Shown: piece by piece, positions 1-4,788 of the stretch | Layout of the letters: every line of letters begins with the position of its first letter | How positions within the stretch are numbered: the first letter of the stretch is position 1 | Source of the DNA: Clostridia bacterium | GTDB lineage: Bacteria; Bacillota; Clostridia; Oscillospirales; CAG-272 | Direction: 5' to 3' | NCBI GenBank assembly: GCA_900770145.1 | Contig: CAAGJL010000333.1 | Span: 1 to 6,192, forward strand | DNA length: 6,192 nucleotides | The notes under the pieces: generated by a model | Databases searched by the model: none | The model's input: only the letters and a program-made list of their open reading frames with translations | What the model was told of the DNA's origin: nothing | Translations under genes and position numbers: made by a program

Positions 1-136
1 AAGAAAATGCCATAAAGAAGACGCGCAAAAGGGGGCTTTTTGAAAAAAGCCCCCTCTTGACTCCCGCAAAAACTTTTCGGCAACTACAGCCGGAATATTG
101 GGTGTGTGCACCCAAAGTAACGTATCAGTCGTTTAG
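1..136 (-). repeat. Dispersed terminator-bearing repeat, left copy (cut by window edge)
   Basis: Bases 1-65 match, without gaps and with only 2 differences (positions 12 and 18), the reverse complement of 4486-4422 downstream of the metal ATPase gene. The similarity continues more loosely through about 123. The copy contains the GGGGGC-T5/A6-GCCCCC hairpin (31-54), a spacer with GCAAAAACTTTT, and a small palindrome GGGTGTGTGCACCC (100-113). It is the first, best-preserved unit of the 114-bp array that follows. Strand is given as minus because both copies lie downstream of a stop codon in the same sense as the gene they follow. The right-hand copy has an extra AT-rich hairpin, which would fall to the left of base 1 here. 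Confidence 0.8.
27..54 (-). terminator. Rho-independent terminator inside the left repeat
   Basis: Read on the minus strand, GGGGGCTTTTT pairs with AAAAAGCCCCC across a 1-2 base loop and is followed by TTTTGCGCG. On the plus strand the hairpin is followed by TCTTGA, so the U-tract points to minus-strand transcripts. It is the first convincing terminator after the barrel-protein gene that stops at 425, although that leaves an untranslated tail of about 370 nt through the repeat array. Confidence 0.65.
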
Positions 137-424
137 CCCCGCCGCAAGGCGGTTTTTGAAAAAATCCCCCTTAAAATCCCCTAAAAACTTTTGGGCAACT
201 GCCGCCGGTGATTCGGTGTGTGCACCCAAAGCAACGCGCCGACCTATTCGCCCCGCCGCAAGGCGGTTTTTGAAAAAATCCCCCTTAAAATCCCCTAAAA
301 ACTTTCCGGCAACCGCCGCCGGGCGTTCGGTGTGTGCACCCAAAGCAGCGCGTCAGCCTATTCGCCCCGCCGCAAGGCGGTGCCGGAATGTCGGGTGAGC
401 GTACCCGAAATGGCGCGCCGTGTG
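137..424. repeat. Degenerate tandem array, 114-bp period
   Basis: Two full units (137-250 and 251-364) differ at about 10 of 114 positions by eye. A partial, diverged unit starts at 365 and fades before the gene end at 425. Each unit begins with CCCCGCCGCAAGGCGG, which is a 5-bp stem with a GCAA loop (139-152, 253-266, 367-380). In the two full units this is followed by T5-G-A6 and then an ATCCCCCTTAAAATCCCCT segment, and finally a GGTGTGTGCACC palindrome (215-226, 329-340). The T5-G-A6 core and the C-run line up with the terminator hairpin of the 1-136 unit, but the G-rich arm has changed, so the long stem is lost. No gene is supported here; 114 is a multiple of 3, which is why the repeat stays open in some frames. 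Confidence 0.85.
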
Positions 425-1483
425 TTAATTTACCCCTTTTTCGCGGCGTTTGGCGGCGAAATAGGCGTCGCGGTCGCGGTCGCGGACGCGGCGGAACGCC
501 TCAAACGTTTTCGCGCGCACCAGCGCGCCGTTCTCCGCGCCGTAATCGTTCGATTCGCTCCCGTAATACCCCCATGCAAACAGCTTCCGCGCGCCGGCGT
601 CGTACGCGGCTTCGGTGGCGGCGATGATGTCCTCCTCTTTCCCGCGCGGGTTCTGATAGGTCTGAATCCACACGTTATGGTCTTTTCCGTACCGGTTGGC
701 AAAGGCAAGGTTCTGTTTCGTTGCCTCAAATACAAAATCGTATACGTCCAGCGCCGGATTTTTCTTCTGCGTGTCAATCCAATAGGGATCGGAGCCGATG
801 CTTGCCATATGCGGCAGCGCCGCCACGCGCCCGGCGTTTTCCAGGTTCATCCCATAGGTGCCCAACATCACGCAGACCGTGTTCTTCATCCCCTTGGAGG
901 CGCTGTATTCCGTCACCTCGCGGAAGTAATCCACCACCGACTCTGCGCCGAACGCCATCGTCTCCTCGTCCGGCTCCTCCGGCATTTCGTGCCCGTAGCG
1001 GGCGAAAAACCGCTCCCGGCAGGTGGGGCAGGTGCAGGCGTAAAAGGTCTTGCCGTCCGCCTTTTTCAGCGGCAGGTGCGGCTCGTCCCAAAAGATCGTC
1101 TCGCCCCCGATAAACGCCGCCGCGTCTACCCATTCTTTCGTGAACGCGCGGAACGCGGGGTGATACAGGCACGGGCGGCGCGGGTCAAAACTCCCGTCCG
1201 AATAAATCATATGTGCCTCCGGGTGATACCCGAGAAAATGCGCCGTGTCCCCGGGCGAGCCCGCAATGCCCCAGTTGTCCACCCATACGTCCATGCCGCA
1301 CTCGCGGGTCATTTCCACCAGTTCCTTCATCACTTTCAGGTGCCGGTTCCAGTCCGTGTGCGAAAGCATATGGACTACGGTATCAATTCCGTTTGCCGCC
1401 ATATCCTCAAAATCCGCCCTCGCGTGGTGCGGCATCCGGTTGCCGTGATACGCCATGCCGAATGAAAGTTTCTCCGTCGCCAT
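425..1483 (-). CDS. Predicted (beta/alpha)8-barrel, glycosidase-like protein
   Basis: A 352-residue protein without signal peptide or membrane segments, so probably cytoplasmic. I do not recognise the exact family. The pattern of short hydrophobic strands alternating with helices suggests a TIM barrel like glycoside-hydrolase folds: SFGMAYHGNR (7-16), IDTVVHML (33-40), MDVWVDNWG (64-72), TIFWDEPHL (129-137), NTVCVMLG (201-208), MASIGSDPYW (226-235), NVWIQTYQ (270-277) and KLFAWGYYG (300-308). E134, at the end of the presumed fourth strand, is where clan-A glycosidases carry the acid/base. The expected nucleophile glutamate on the seventh strand is not seen, so catalysis is unproven. C150, C152 and C155 (CTCPTC) follow E134 and could bind a metal or form a structural knuckle. 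The ATG has GGGAGGA 8 bases upstream and a promoter at 1594-1622. It stands alone, diverging from the metal-efflux operon, with no visible functional link. The C-terminus ends in RDRDRD, encoded by a short GGTCGC-type hexamer repeat. Confidence 0.85.
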   Translation of the reverse strand: MATEKLSFGMAYHGNRMPHHARADFEDMAANGIDTVVHMLSHTDWNRHLKVMKELVEMTRECGMDVWVDNWGIAGSPGDTAHFLGYHPEAHMIYSDGSFDPRRPCLYHPAFRAFTKEWVDAAAFIGGETIFWDEPHLPLKKADGKTFYACTCPTCRERFFARYGHEMPEEPDEETMAFGAESVVDYFREVTEYSASKGMKNTVCVMLGTYGMNLENAGRVAALPHMASIGSDPYWIDTQKKNPALDVYDFVFEATKQNLAFANRYGKDHNVWIQTYQNPRGKEEDIIAATEAAYDAGARKLFAWGYYGSESNDYGAENGALVRAKTFEAFRRVRDRDRDAYFAAKRREKGVN

Positions 1484-1567
1484 TGTGTGTCCTCCCGTTT
1501 TTTGCAGATTGGCCTGGCAGGAGAACGCCTCACCCGGTTTCGCGGGGCGGATTTTCCGTCAGGCAAG

Positions 1568-1583
1568 GGCGGGCGCGCCCGCC
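1568..1583. promoter_or_regulatory. GC-rich perfect palindrome at the start of the barrel-gene transcript
   Basis: GGCGGGCGCGCCCGCC is a perfect 16-base palindrome (17-21 bases with flanking G-U and A-T pairs). It begins about 4 bases beyond the expected transcription start for the minus-strand promoter (-10 at 1594-1599). It could be an operator for an unknown regulator or a protective 5' hairpin in the roughly 100-nt leader. Nothing in the window identifies a partner. Confidence 0.5.
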
Positions 1584-1593
1584 TTGTCCCACC

Positions 1594-1622
1594 ATTATAA
1601 CGAAAGCAAACCGCAAAATCAA
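1594..1622 (-). promoter_or_regulatory. Sigma-A promoter of the barrel-protein gene
   Basis: On the minus strand, TTGATT (1622-1617), a 17-base spacer and a perfect TATAAT (1599-1594). The expected start point near 1587 gives a leader of about 100 nt before the ATG at 1483. It diverges from the efflux-operon promoter, with the two -35 boxes 36 bases apart. Confidence 0.75.
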
Positions 1623-1658
1623 GCCCCGCGTAAAAAATAAAAAGTTTTTCAAAACCCC

Positions 1659-1687
1659 TTGACAAACGCAAAGGGGAGGATTATACT
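1659..1687 (+). promoter_or_regulatory. Sigma-A promoter of the metal-efflux operon
   Basis: Perfect -35 TTGACA (1659-1664), 17-base spacer, and -10 TATACT (1682-1687), one mismatch from consensus. An A/T-tract region just upstream (about 1630-1655) resembles an UP element. Such a strong promoter fits a gene set held off by a repressor and released by metal. The expected start is near 1694, just before the operator. Confidence 0.85.
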
Positions 1688-1702
1688 GTGAGTGTAAAAA
1701 AG

Positions 1703-1720
1703 GTTGAACAATTATTCAAC
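1703..1720. promoter_or_regulatory. ArsR/SmtB-family operator
   Basis: GTTGAACAATTATTCAAC is an imperfect palindrome containing TGAACA-N2-TATTCA, the known operator pattern of SmtB/CzrA/CadC-type metal sensors. It lies about 16 bases downstream of the -10 box, so a bound repressor would sit on the start of the transcript and block early elongation or promoter clearance. The regulator encoded at 1744 is the obvious ligand, giving autoregulation. Confidence 0.85.
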
Positions 1721-1743
1721 TGTTTGTTTTGAAAGGAGCGGCA

Positions 1744-2124
1744 ATGGAAAAAAAGACCGAAAAAACGCACCGTCCGCGGCACAACCATGAGGAGACGGTG
1801 GGCGAAGTGCGGGCGGCACTGCCGCCGGAGGACGCGCTGATTGACCTGGCGGAGCTTTATAAAACGTTTGGCGACAGCACGCGCATCAAAATCCTGTACG
1901 CGCTTTTTGAATCCGAGCTTTGCGTGTGCGGCATCGCGGGGCTGCTGGGGATGACGCTTTCCGCCATCTCGCACCAGTTGCGCATCCTGCGGGCGGCAAA
2001 ACTGGTGGACTACCGGCGCGAGGGGCGCACGCTCTACTACTTCCTCGCGGACGACCACGTGCGCACGATCTTAGGGCAGGGGATGGAACATATCGGTGAG
2101 GACGCCCGCCGCGGGAACACCTGA
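1744..2124 (+). CDS. ArsR-family metal-sensing repressor (CadC/SmtB type)
   Basis: A 126-residue winged-helix repressor. ELCVCGIAGLLGMTLSAISH (58-77) covers the metal-site helix and the helix-turn-helix, and YRREGRTLYYFL (90-101) forms the wing. Two possible metal sites are visible. The alpha-5 site is complete: D103, H105, H116 and E119 have exactly the spacing of SmtB D104/H106/H117/E120. C60 and C62 (CVC) match the alpha-3N site of CadC, but the N-terminal cysteine CadC uses is absent; H9, H13 and H15 are there instead. The family releases DNA when Zn, Cd, Pb or Co binds. The ATG at 1744 is preferred over an upstream TTG at 1729 because AAAGGAG (1732-1738) sits 5 bases before it and would lie inside the longer frame. 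It is the first gene of the operon, 28 bases before the HMA gene. Which metals it senses is not decided by sequence alone. Confidence 0.93.
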   Translation: MEKKTEKTHRPRHNHEETVGEVRAALPPEDALIDLAELYKTFGDSTRIKILYALFESELCVCGIAGLLGMTLSAISHQLRILRAAKLVDYRREGRTLYYFLADDHVRTILGQGMEHIGEDARRGNT

Positions 2125-2152
2125 AAACACATCAAGAAAAAGGGGAAAAGTT

Positions 2153-2374
2153 ATGAGAAAGGTATTTGAACTGGAAGATCTGGATTGCGCCAATTGCGCC
2201 GCCAAAATGGAGGACGCCGTGCGCCGCATCGAGGGAGTGACCGACGTTTCGGTCAACTTTATCGCACAGAAAATGACGCTGGAAGCGCCGGACGATATTT
2301 TTGACAAGGTTGTCAAAGCCGCGGTCAAGGTTTGCCGCAAGGTAGAGCCGGACTGCACCATTCACGTCAAATGA
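2153..2374 (+). CDS. Free-standing heavy-metal-associated (HMA) domain protein
   Basis: A 73-residue single HMA (ferredoxin-like) domain. The metal loop DLDCANCAAKME (9-20) gives D11, C12 and C15. The Asp before the first Cys matches the DCxxC loop of Zn/Cd/Pb ATPases (ZntA, CadA) rather than the MxCxxC of copper chaperones. Two further cysteines, C61 and C68, lie near the C-terminus and could add ligands. AGGGGA (2141-2146) precedes the ATG by 6 bases. The stop overlaps the start of the ATPase gene (ATGA), so the two are probably translated together. The ATPase has no N-terminal HMA domain of its own. This gene therefore looks like the detached domain, acting as a soluble metal donor or as a regulatory domain binding the pump. 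That role is inferred. Confidence 0.92.
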   Translation: MRKVFELEDLDCANCAAKMEDAVRRIEGVTDVSVNFIAQKMTLEAPDDIFDKVVKAAVKVCRKVEPDCTIHVK

Positions 2375-4293
2375 GCCGCAAACAAAAAAAGATGCGCAAC
2401 CGGATTCTCCTTTCGGCGGGGCTTCTGGTTGTTGCGTTTCTCCTGGAAAAAACCGTTCTTGCCGGGGCGCCGTTCTGGGCGCTGTTGCTCACCTATCTGC
2501 CCGCCTATTTTGCGGCGGGGTACGACGTGCTGTGGCGCGCCGCGCGCAACATCGCGCACGGGCAGGTGTTTGACGAAAACTTTCTGATGTGCGTTGCCAC
2601 CGTGGGCGCGCTGGCGGTCGGTTTTCTGCCCGCGGGCGAAGCGGAGTTTGCAGAGGCTTCCTTCGTGATGATTTTTTATCAGACCGGGGAACTTTTTCAG
2701 AGCGTGGCGGTCGGCAAAAGCCGCAAGTCCATCTCTGCGCTGATGAACATCCGCCCCGACGTGGCGATTGTCGTGCGCGACGGGGAGGAATGCGAGGTTT
2801 CGCCCGAATCCGTGGCGGTGGGGGAGACGATTCTCCTGCGCCCCGGCGACCGGATACCGCTGGACGGCGAGGTGCTGACCGGCACTTCCGACCTTGACAC
2901 CGTGGCGCTGACCGGGGAGTCCGCCCCCCGCGCGGTCGCACCCGGCGACAAGGTGATCAGCGGGTGCACCAACCTTTCCGGCGTGCTGACGGTGCGCGTT
3001 TCTTCCGTGTACGGGGAGTCCACCGTGGCAAGAGTGCTGGAACTGGTGGAAAATTCCGCCGCCAAAAAGTCGAAAAGCGAGCGGTTTATCACGCGTTTTG
3101 CGCGGTATTACACCCCTGCGGTGGTGATTGTGGCGGTACTGCTCGCGTTCTTGCCCCCGATTTTCAGCGGGGATTTTGCGGGCAACTTTACCCTGTGGCT
3201 GACCCGCGCGCTGACGTTTCTGGTGGTTTCCTGCCCCTGCGCGCTGGTGATTTCGGTTCCGCTGGCGTTTTTCGGCGGGATTGGCGGGGCGTCCCGTTTC
3301 GGCGTGCTGATCAAGGGCTCCAAGGACTTGGAGGCGCTGGCGCGCACCGAGATCTGCGCATTTGACAAAACCGGAACGCTGACCCGCGGCAATTTTGAGG
3401 TTGCGGGGGTCTATCCTGCCGCAAAACGAAACACGTCCGGGGGGATAAAGGAAAAAGAGCTGTTGCAACTCGGCGCCTCTGCGGAGGCGCACAGCACGCA
3501 CCCGGTCGGCAAGGCGCTGCTGAATGCGGCGGCAAAAGAGGGGCTGGAGCTCCTGCCGGTGAGCGAGGTGCGCGAGGTTGCCGGGCGCGGCGTGGTTGCC
3601 ACCGTCGGCGGGGACGAAATTGCCGTGGGCAACGACAAGCTGATGCACGGGTGCGGCATTGCCGAAGTGCAGACCGACGTGCCGGTGGGCACGGTTATCC
3701 ATTTGGCGAAAAACGGCGCATATATGGGGGCTATTTTGATTTCAGACACGCTCAAGCCCGGCGCGGCGGAAGCCGTCAAGGGCTTGCAGGAGGCGGGTGT
3801 GCGCCGCACCGTGATGCTGACGGGCGACCGCGAGGCGGTTGCCGCGGCGGTGGCGAAAGAGCTGAACCTGACCGAATATCACGCGGAACTGCTGCCCGCC
3901 GACAAGGTGAGCGAAGTGGAAGCGTTGCTGAATGCCCCGCGCCGCGGCGGCGTGGCGTTTGTGGGCGACGGAATCAACGACGCACCGGTGCTTTCCCGCG
4001 CGGATGTGGGCATTGCGATGGGGGCGCTGGGTTCCGACGCGGCGATTGAAGCCGCGGACGTGGTGCTGATGGACGACGACCCGCGCAAAATTGCCCGTGC
4101 GATCCGGCAGGCGCGCAAAACGCTCGGTATCGTGCGGCAGAACATCGTGCTGGCGCTGGCGGTCAAAGCGATTGTGCTGGTGTGCAGCGCGTTCGGCTGG
4201 CTTGGCGCTTTGCAGATGCCGCTTGCCGTCTTTGCCGACGTCGGGGTAGCCGTGCTGGCAATTCTCAACTCCATGCGCGCTTTGCGCGCGTGA
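2371..4293 (+). CDS. cadA: Zn/Cd/Pb-exporting P1B-type ATPase without N-terminal HMA domain
   Basis: A 640-residue inner-membrane pump that uses ATP to export soft divalent metals. Hydrophobic segments lie at about 11-29, 33-53, 72-88, 93-112, 246-265, 278-305, 590-608 and 613-632, the eight helices of the family. Motifs in order: actuator loop TGES (181-184); membrane SCPC (287-290), the transport-site cysteines; DKTGTLT with phosphorylated D332; nucleotide-domain HP (H377, P378); TGDRE (484-488); GDGINDAP (532-539). K599 in the seventh helix and D623 (FADVG) in the eighth match ZntA K693 and D714, which mark the Zn/Cd/Pb class over the copper class. The start at 2371 gives MSRKQKK directly before the first helix and overlaps the HMA stop codon. 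No Shine-Dalgarno site is visible, which fits translational coupling. The family usually carries one or more HMA domains at the N-terminus; here it is a separate upstream gene. The symbol reflects the family; zntA would be an equal choice. Confidence 0.95.
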   Translation: MSRKQKKMRNRILLSAGLLVVAFLLEKTVLAGAPFWALLLTYLPAYFAAGYDVLWRAARNIAHGQVFDENFLMCVATVGALAVGFLPAGEAEFAEASFVMIFYQTGELFQSVAVGKSRKSISALMNIRPDVAIVVRDGEECEVSPESVAVGETILLRPGDRIPLDGEVLTGTSDLDTVALTGESAPRAVAPGDKVISGCTNLSGVLTVRVSSVYGESTVARVLELVENSAAKKSKSERFITRFARYYTPAVVIVAVLLAFLPPIFSGDFAGNFTLWLTRALTFLVVSCPCALVISVPLAFFGGIGGASRFGVLIKGSKDLEALARTEICAFDKTGTLTRGNFEVAGVYPAAKRNTSGGIKEKELLQLGASAEAHSTHPVGKALLNAAAKEGLELLPVSEVREVAGRGVVATVGGDEIAVGNDKLMHGCGIAEVQTDVPVGTVIHLAKNGAYMGAILISDTLKPGAAEAVKGLQEAGVRRTVMLTGDREAVAAAVAKELNLTEYHAELLPADKVSEVEALLNAPRRGGVAFVGDGINDAPVLSRADVGIAMGALGSDAAIEAADVVLMDDDPRKIARAIRQARKTLGIVRQNIVLALAVKAIVLVCSAFGWLGALQMPLAVFADVGVAVLAILNSMRALRA

Positions 4294-4302
4294 GGGGACG
4301 CG

Positions 4303-4334
4303 CCGGGGGCGCCTTTTGCAAAAGGCGCCCCCGG
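4303..4334. repeat. 32-base perfect palindrome after the ATPase gene
   Basis: CCGGGGGCGCCTTTTG is followed directly by its reverse complement. It would fold into a very stable hairpin starting 10 bases after the ATPase stop codon. There is no T-run after it (ACCCCCGCG follows), so it is unlikely to be the terminator itself; it may protect the 3' end of the mRNA. Confidence 0.8.
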
Positions 4335-4432
4335 ACCCCCGCGAAAACCTTTGAAAAAGGGATTGGCGCACGCCGGGAAACGCACCCAACATCCCGGCGT
4401 CAGTTGTCCAAAAGTTTTTAGGGGAGTCAAGA

Positions 4433-4460
4433 GGGGGCTTTTTTCAAAAAGCCCCCTTTT
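4433..4460 (+). terminator. Rho-independent terminator of the metal-efflux operon
   Basis: GGGGGCTTTTT (4433-4443) pairs with AAAAAGCCCCC (4446-4456) and is followed by TTTT (4457-4460). The same hairpin, in the same sense relative to the upstream gene, lies at 54-27 after the barrel-protein gene. It is about 140 bases past the ATPase stop codon. Confidence 0.75.
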
Positions 4461-4490
4461 GCGCGTCTCCTTTACGGCATTTTCTTTTTG

Positions 4491-4532
4491 CTTCTTTTTC
4501 TTTTGTGCCACCTTGCTCAAAAGAAAAAGAAG
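4491..4532. repeat. AT-rich 15-bp hairpin at the outer end of the right repeat
   Basis: CTTCTTTTTCTTTTG (4491-4505) is an exact inverted repeat of CAAAAGAAAAAGAAG (4518-4532), with a 12-base spacer. It has no GC-rich stem and no U-tract after it, so it is not a normal terminator. It marks the outer boundary of the repeat element. Confidence 0.75.
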
Positions 4533-4540
4533 AACTATGA

Positions 4541-4700
4541 AATCTGATGACGGAATGGAAAGAGTAACTTTACGTCAGAGCACCCGAAAGCCCCCATCTG
4601 GGAGGGGGGTGGCGCCGACAGGTGGCGGGGATATGCCCGCTAACGGCAACGCAAAAACTTGTTTGCCGTACTTTTTCACATAAAATTCTTTCAACTTTCA
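4541..4700. other. Non-coding spacer with GC-rich small palindromes
   Basis: No gene is supported here. CCCCCATCTGGGAGGGGGG (4591-4609) starts a GC-rich block running to about 4640 that includes GCGGG/CCCGC (4625-4629 with 4636-4640). It resembles the degenerate hairpin repeats scattered through gut Clostridia genomes, but I cannot confirm a family. ACGGCAA (4643-4649) pairs with TTGCCGT (4663-4669) and is followed by AC and five Ts, a weak terminator-like structure on the plus strand. A short frame from an ATG at 4537 to 4683 (48 residues) runs through this material, has low-complexity composition and only a poor ribosome site, and is not called. Confidence 0.45.
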
Positions 4701-4709
4701 AAAAAACTA

Positions 4710-4738
4710 TTTATTTTTTACAAAAACTGTGCTATAAT
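4710..4738 (+). promoter_or_regulatory. hpf promoter with extended -10
   Basis: TGCTATAAT (4730-4738) is a perfect -10 box with the TGn extension. A weak -35 TTTATT (4710-4715) is 17 bases upstream, in an A/T-rich tract. The expected start near 4745 coincides with the foot of the leader hairpin. No sigma-B or sigma-H signature was recognised. Confidence 0.7.
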
Positions 4739-4743
4739 AATCT

Positions 4744-4771
4744 TGCAAGCAAGAAAACACCTTGGCTTGCA
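4744..4771 (+). promoter_or_regulatory. 5' leader hairpin of hpf
   Basis: TGCAAGC (4744-4750) pairs with GCTTGCA (4765-4771), and AAG (4751-4753) with CTT (4761-4763), leaving one bulged G and a 7-base A-rich loop. It begins at about the first transcribed base and its 3' foot touches the AGGAAGG ribosome site (4771-4777). It could stabilise the mRNA or tune initiation; no ligand-binding motif is recognised. Confidence 0.55.
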
Positions 4772-4788
4772 GGAAGGCGGTACATTTT

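Larger units (their letters stand above)
4303..4532 (+). repeat. Composite inverted repeat element, right copy of the dispersed family
   Basis: Two related arms face each other around 4385. The left arm is a hairpin (4303-4334), then GGACCCCCGCGAAAACCTTTG and GCGCACGCCGGGA. The right arm, read in reverse, is a hairpin (4433-4456), then GACTCCCCTAAAAACTTTTGG and TGACGCCGGGA. The inner ends pair perfectly over 9 bp (4370-4378 with 4392-4400). Bases 4486-4422 are the reverse complement of 1-65 at the left edge, with 2 differences. The element starts 10 bases after the ATPase stop codon and extends to the AT-rich hairpin ending at 4532. There is no coding capacity and no obvious target-site duplication. 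Confidence 0.78.

Noticed and set aside
57..398. Reading frames through the left repeat array (plus 57-398, minus 125-343) giving repeated FLKKSPLKSPKN-like proteins
   Set aside because: They are translations of the 114-bp DNA repeat, whose length is a multiple of 3. They lack a ribosome site and the conserved parts are DNA hairpins.
23..424. CRISPR array
   Set aside because: Similarity extends over the whole 114-bp unit without unique spacers, and no cas gene is present.
332..1465. 377-residue plus-strand frame opposite the barrel-protein gene
   Set aside because: Arg/His-rich composition typical of the antisense of a GC-rich gene; the minus-strand gene has promoter, ribosome site and a sensible fold pattern.
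1729..1743. TTG start for the ArsR regulator
   Set aside because: It would place the strong AAAGGAG site inside the coding region; the ATG at 1744 is correctly spaced.
2332..2370. Upstream start for the ATPase inside the HMA gene
   Set aside because: It adds 13 residues read out of frame from the HMA gene and unlike the family; the overlapping ATG at 2371 fits coupling.
2362..3702. 446-residue minus-strand frame opposite the ATPase
   Set aside because: Antisense shadow; the plus strand encodes all P-type ATPase motifs in order.
4541..4583. TCTGA/TCAGA and TGACG/CGTCA pairing as a structured RNA or tRNA-like fold
   Set aside because: Only 5-bp stems around long loops, with no cloverleaf or conserved tRNA positions.
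4537..4683. 48-residue frame between the repeat element and hpf
   Set aside because: It runs through GC-rich palindromes, has low-complexity Gly/Pro/Arg content and only a poor ribosome site.
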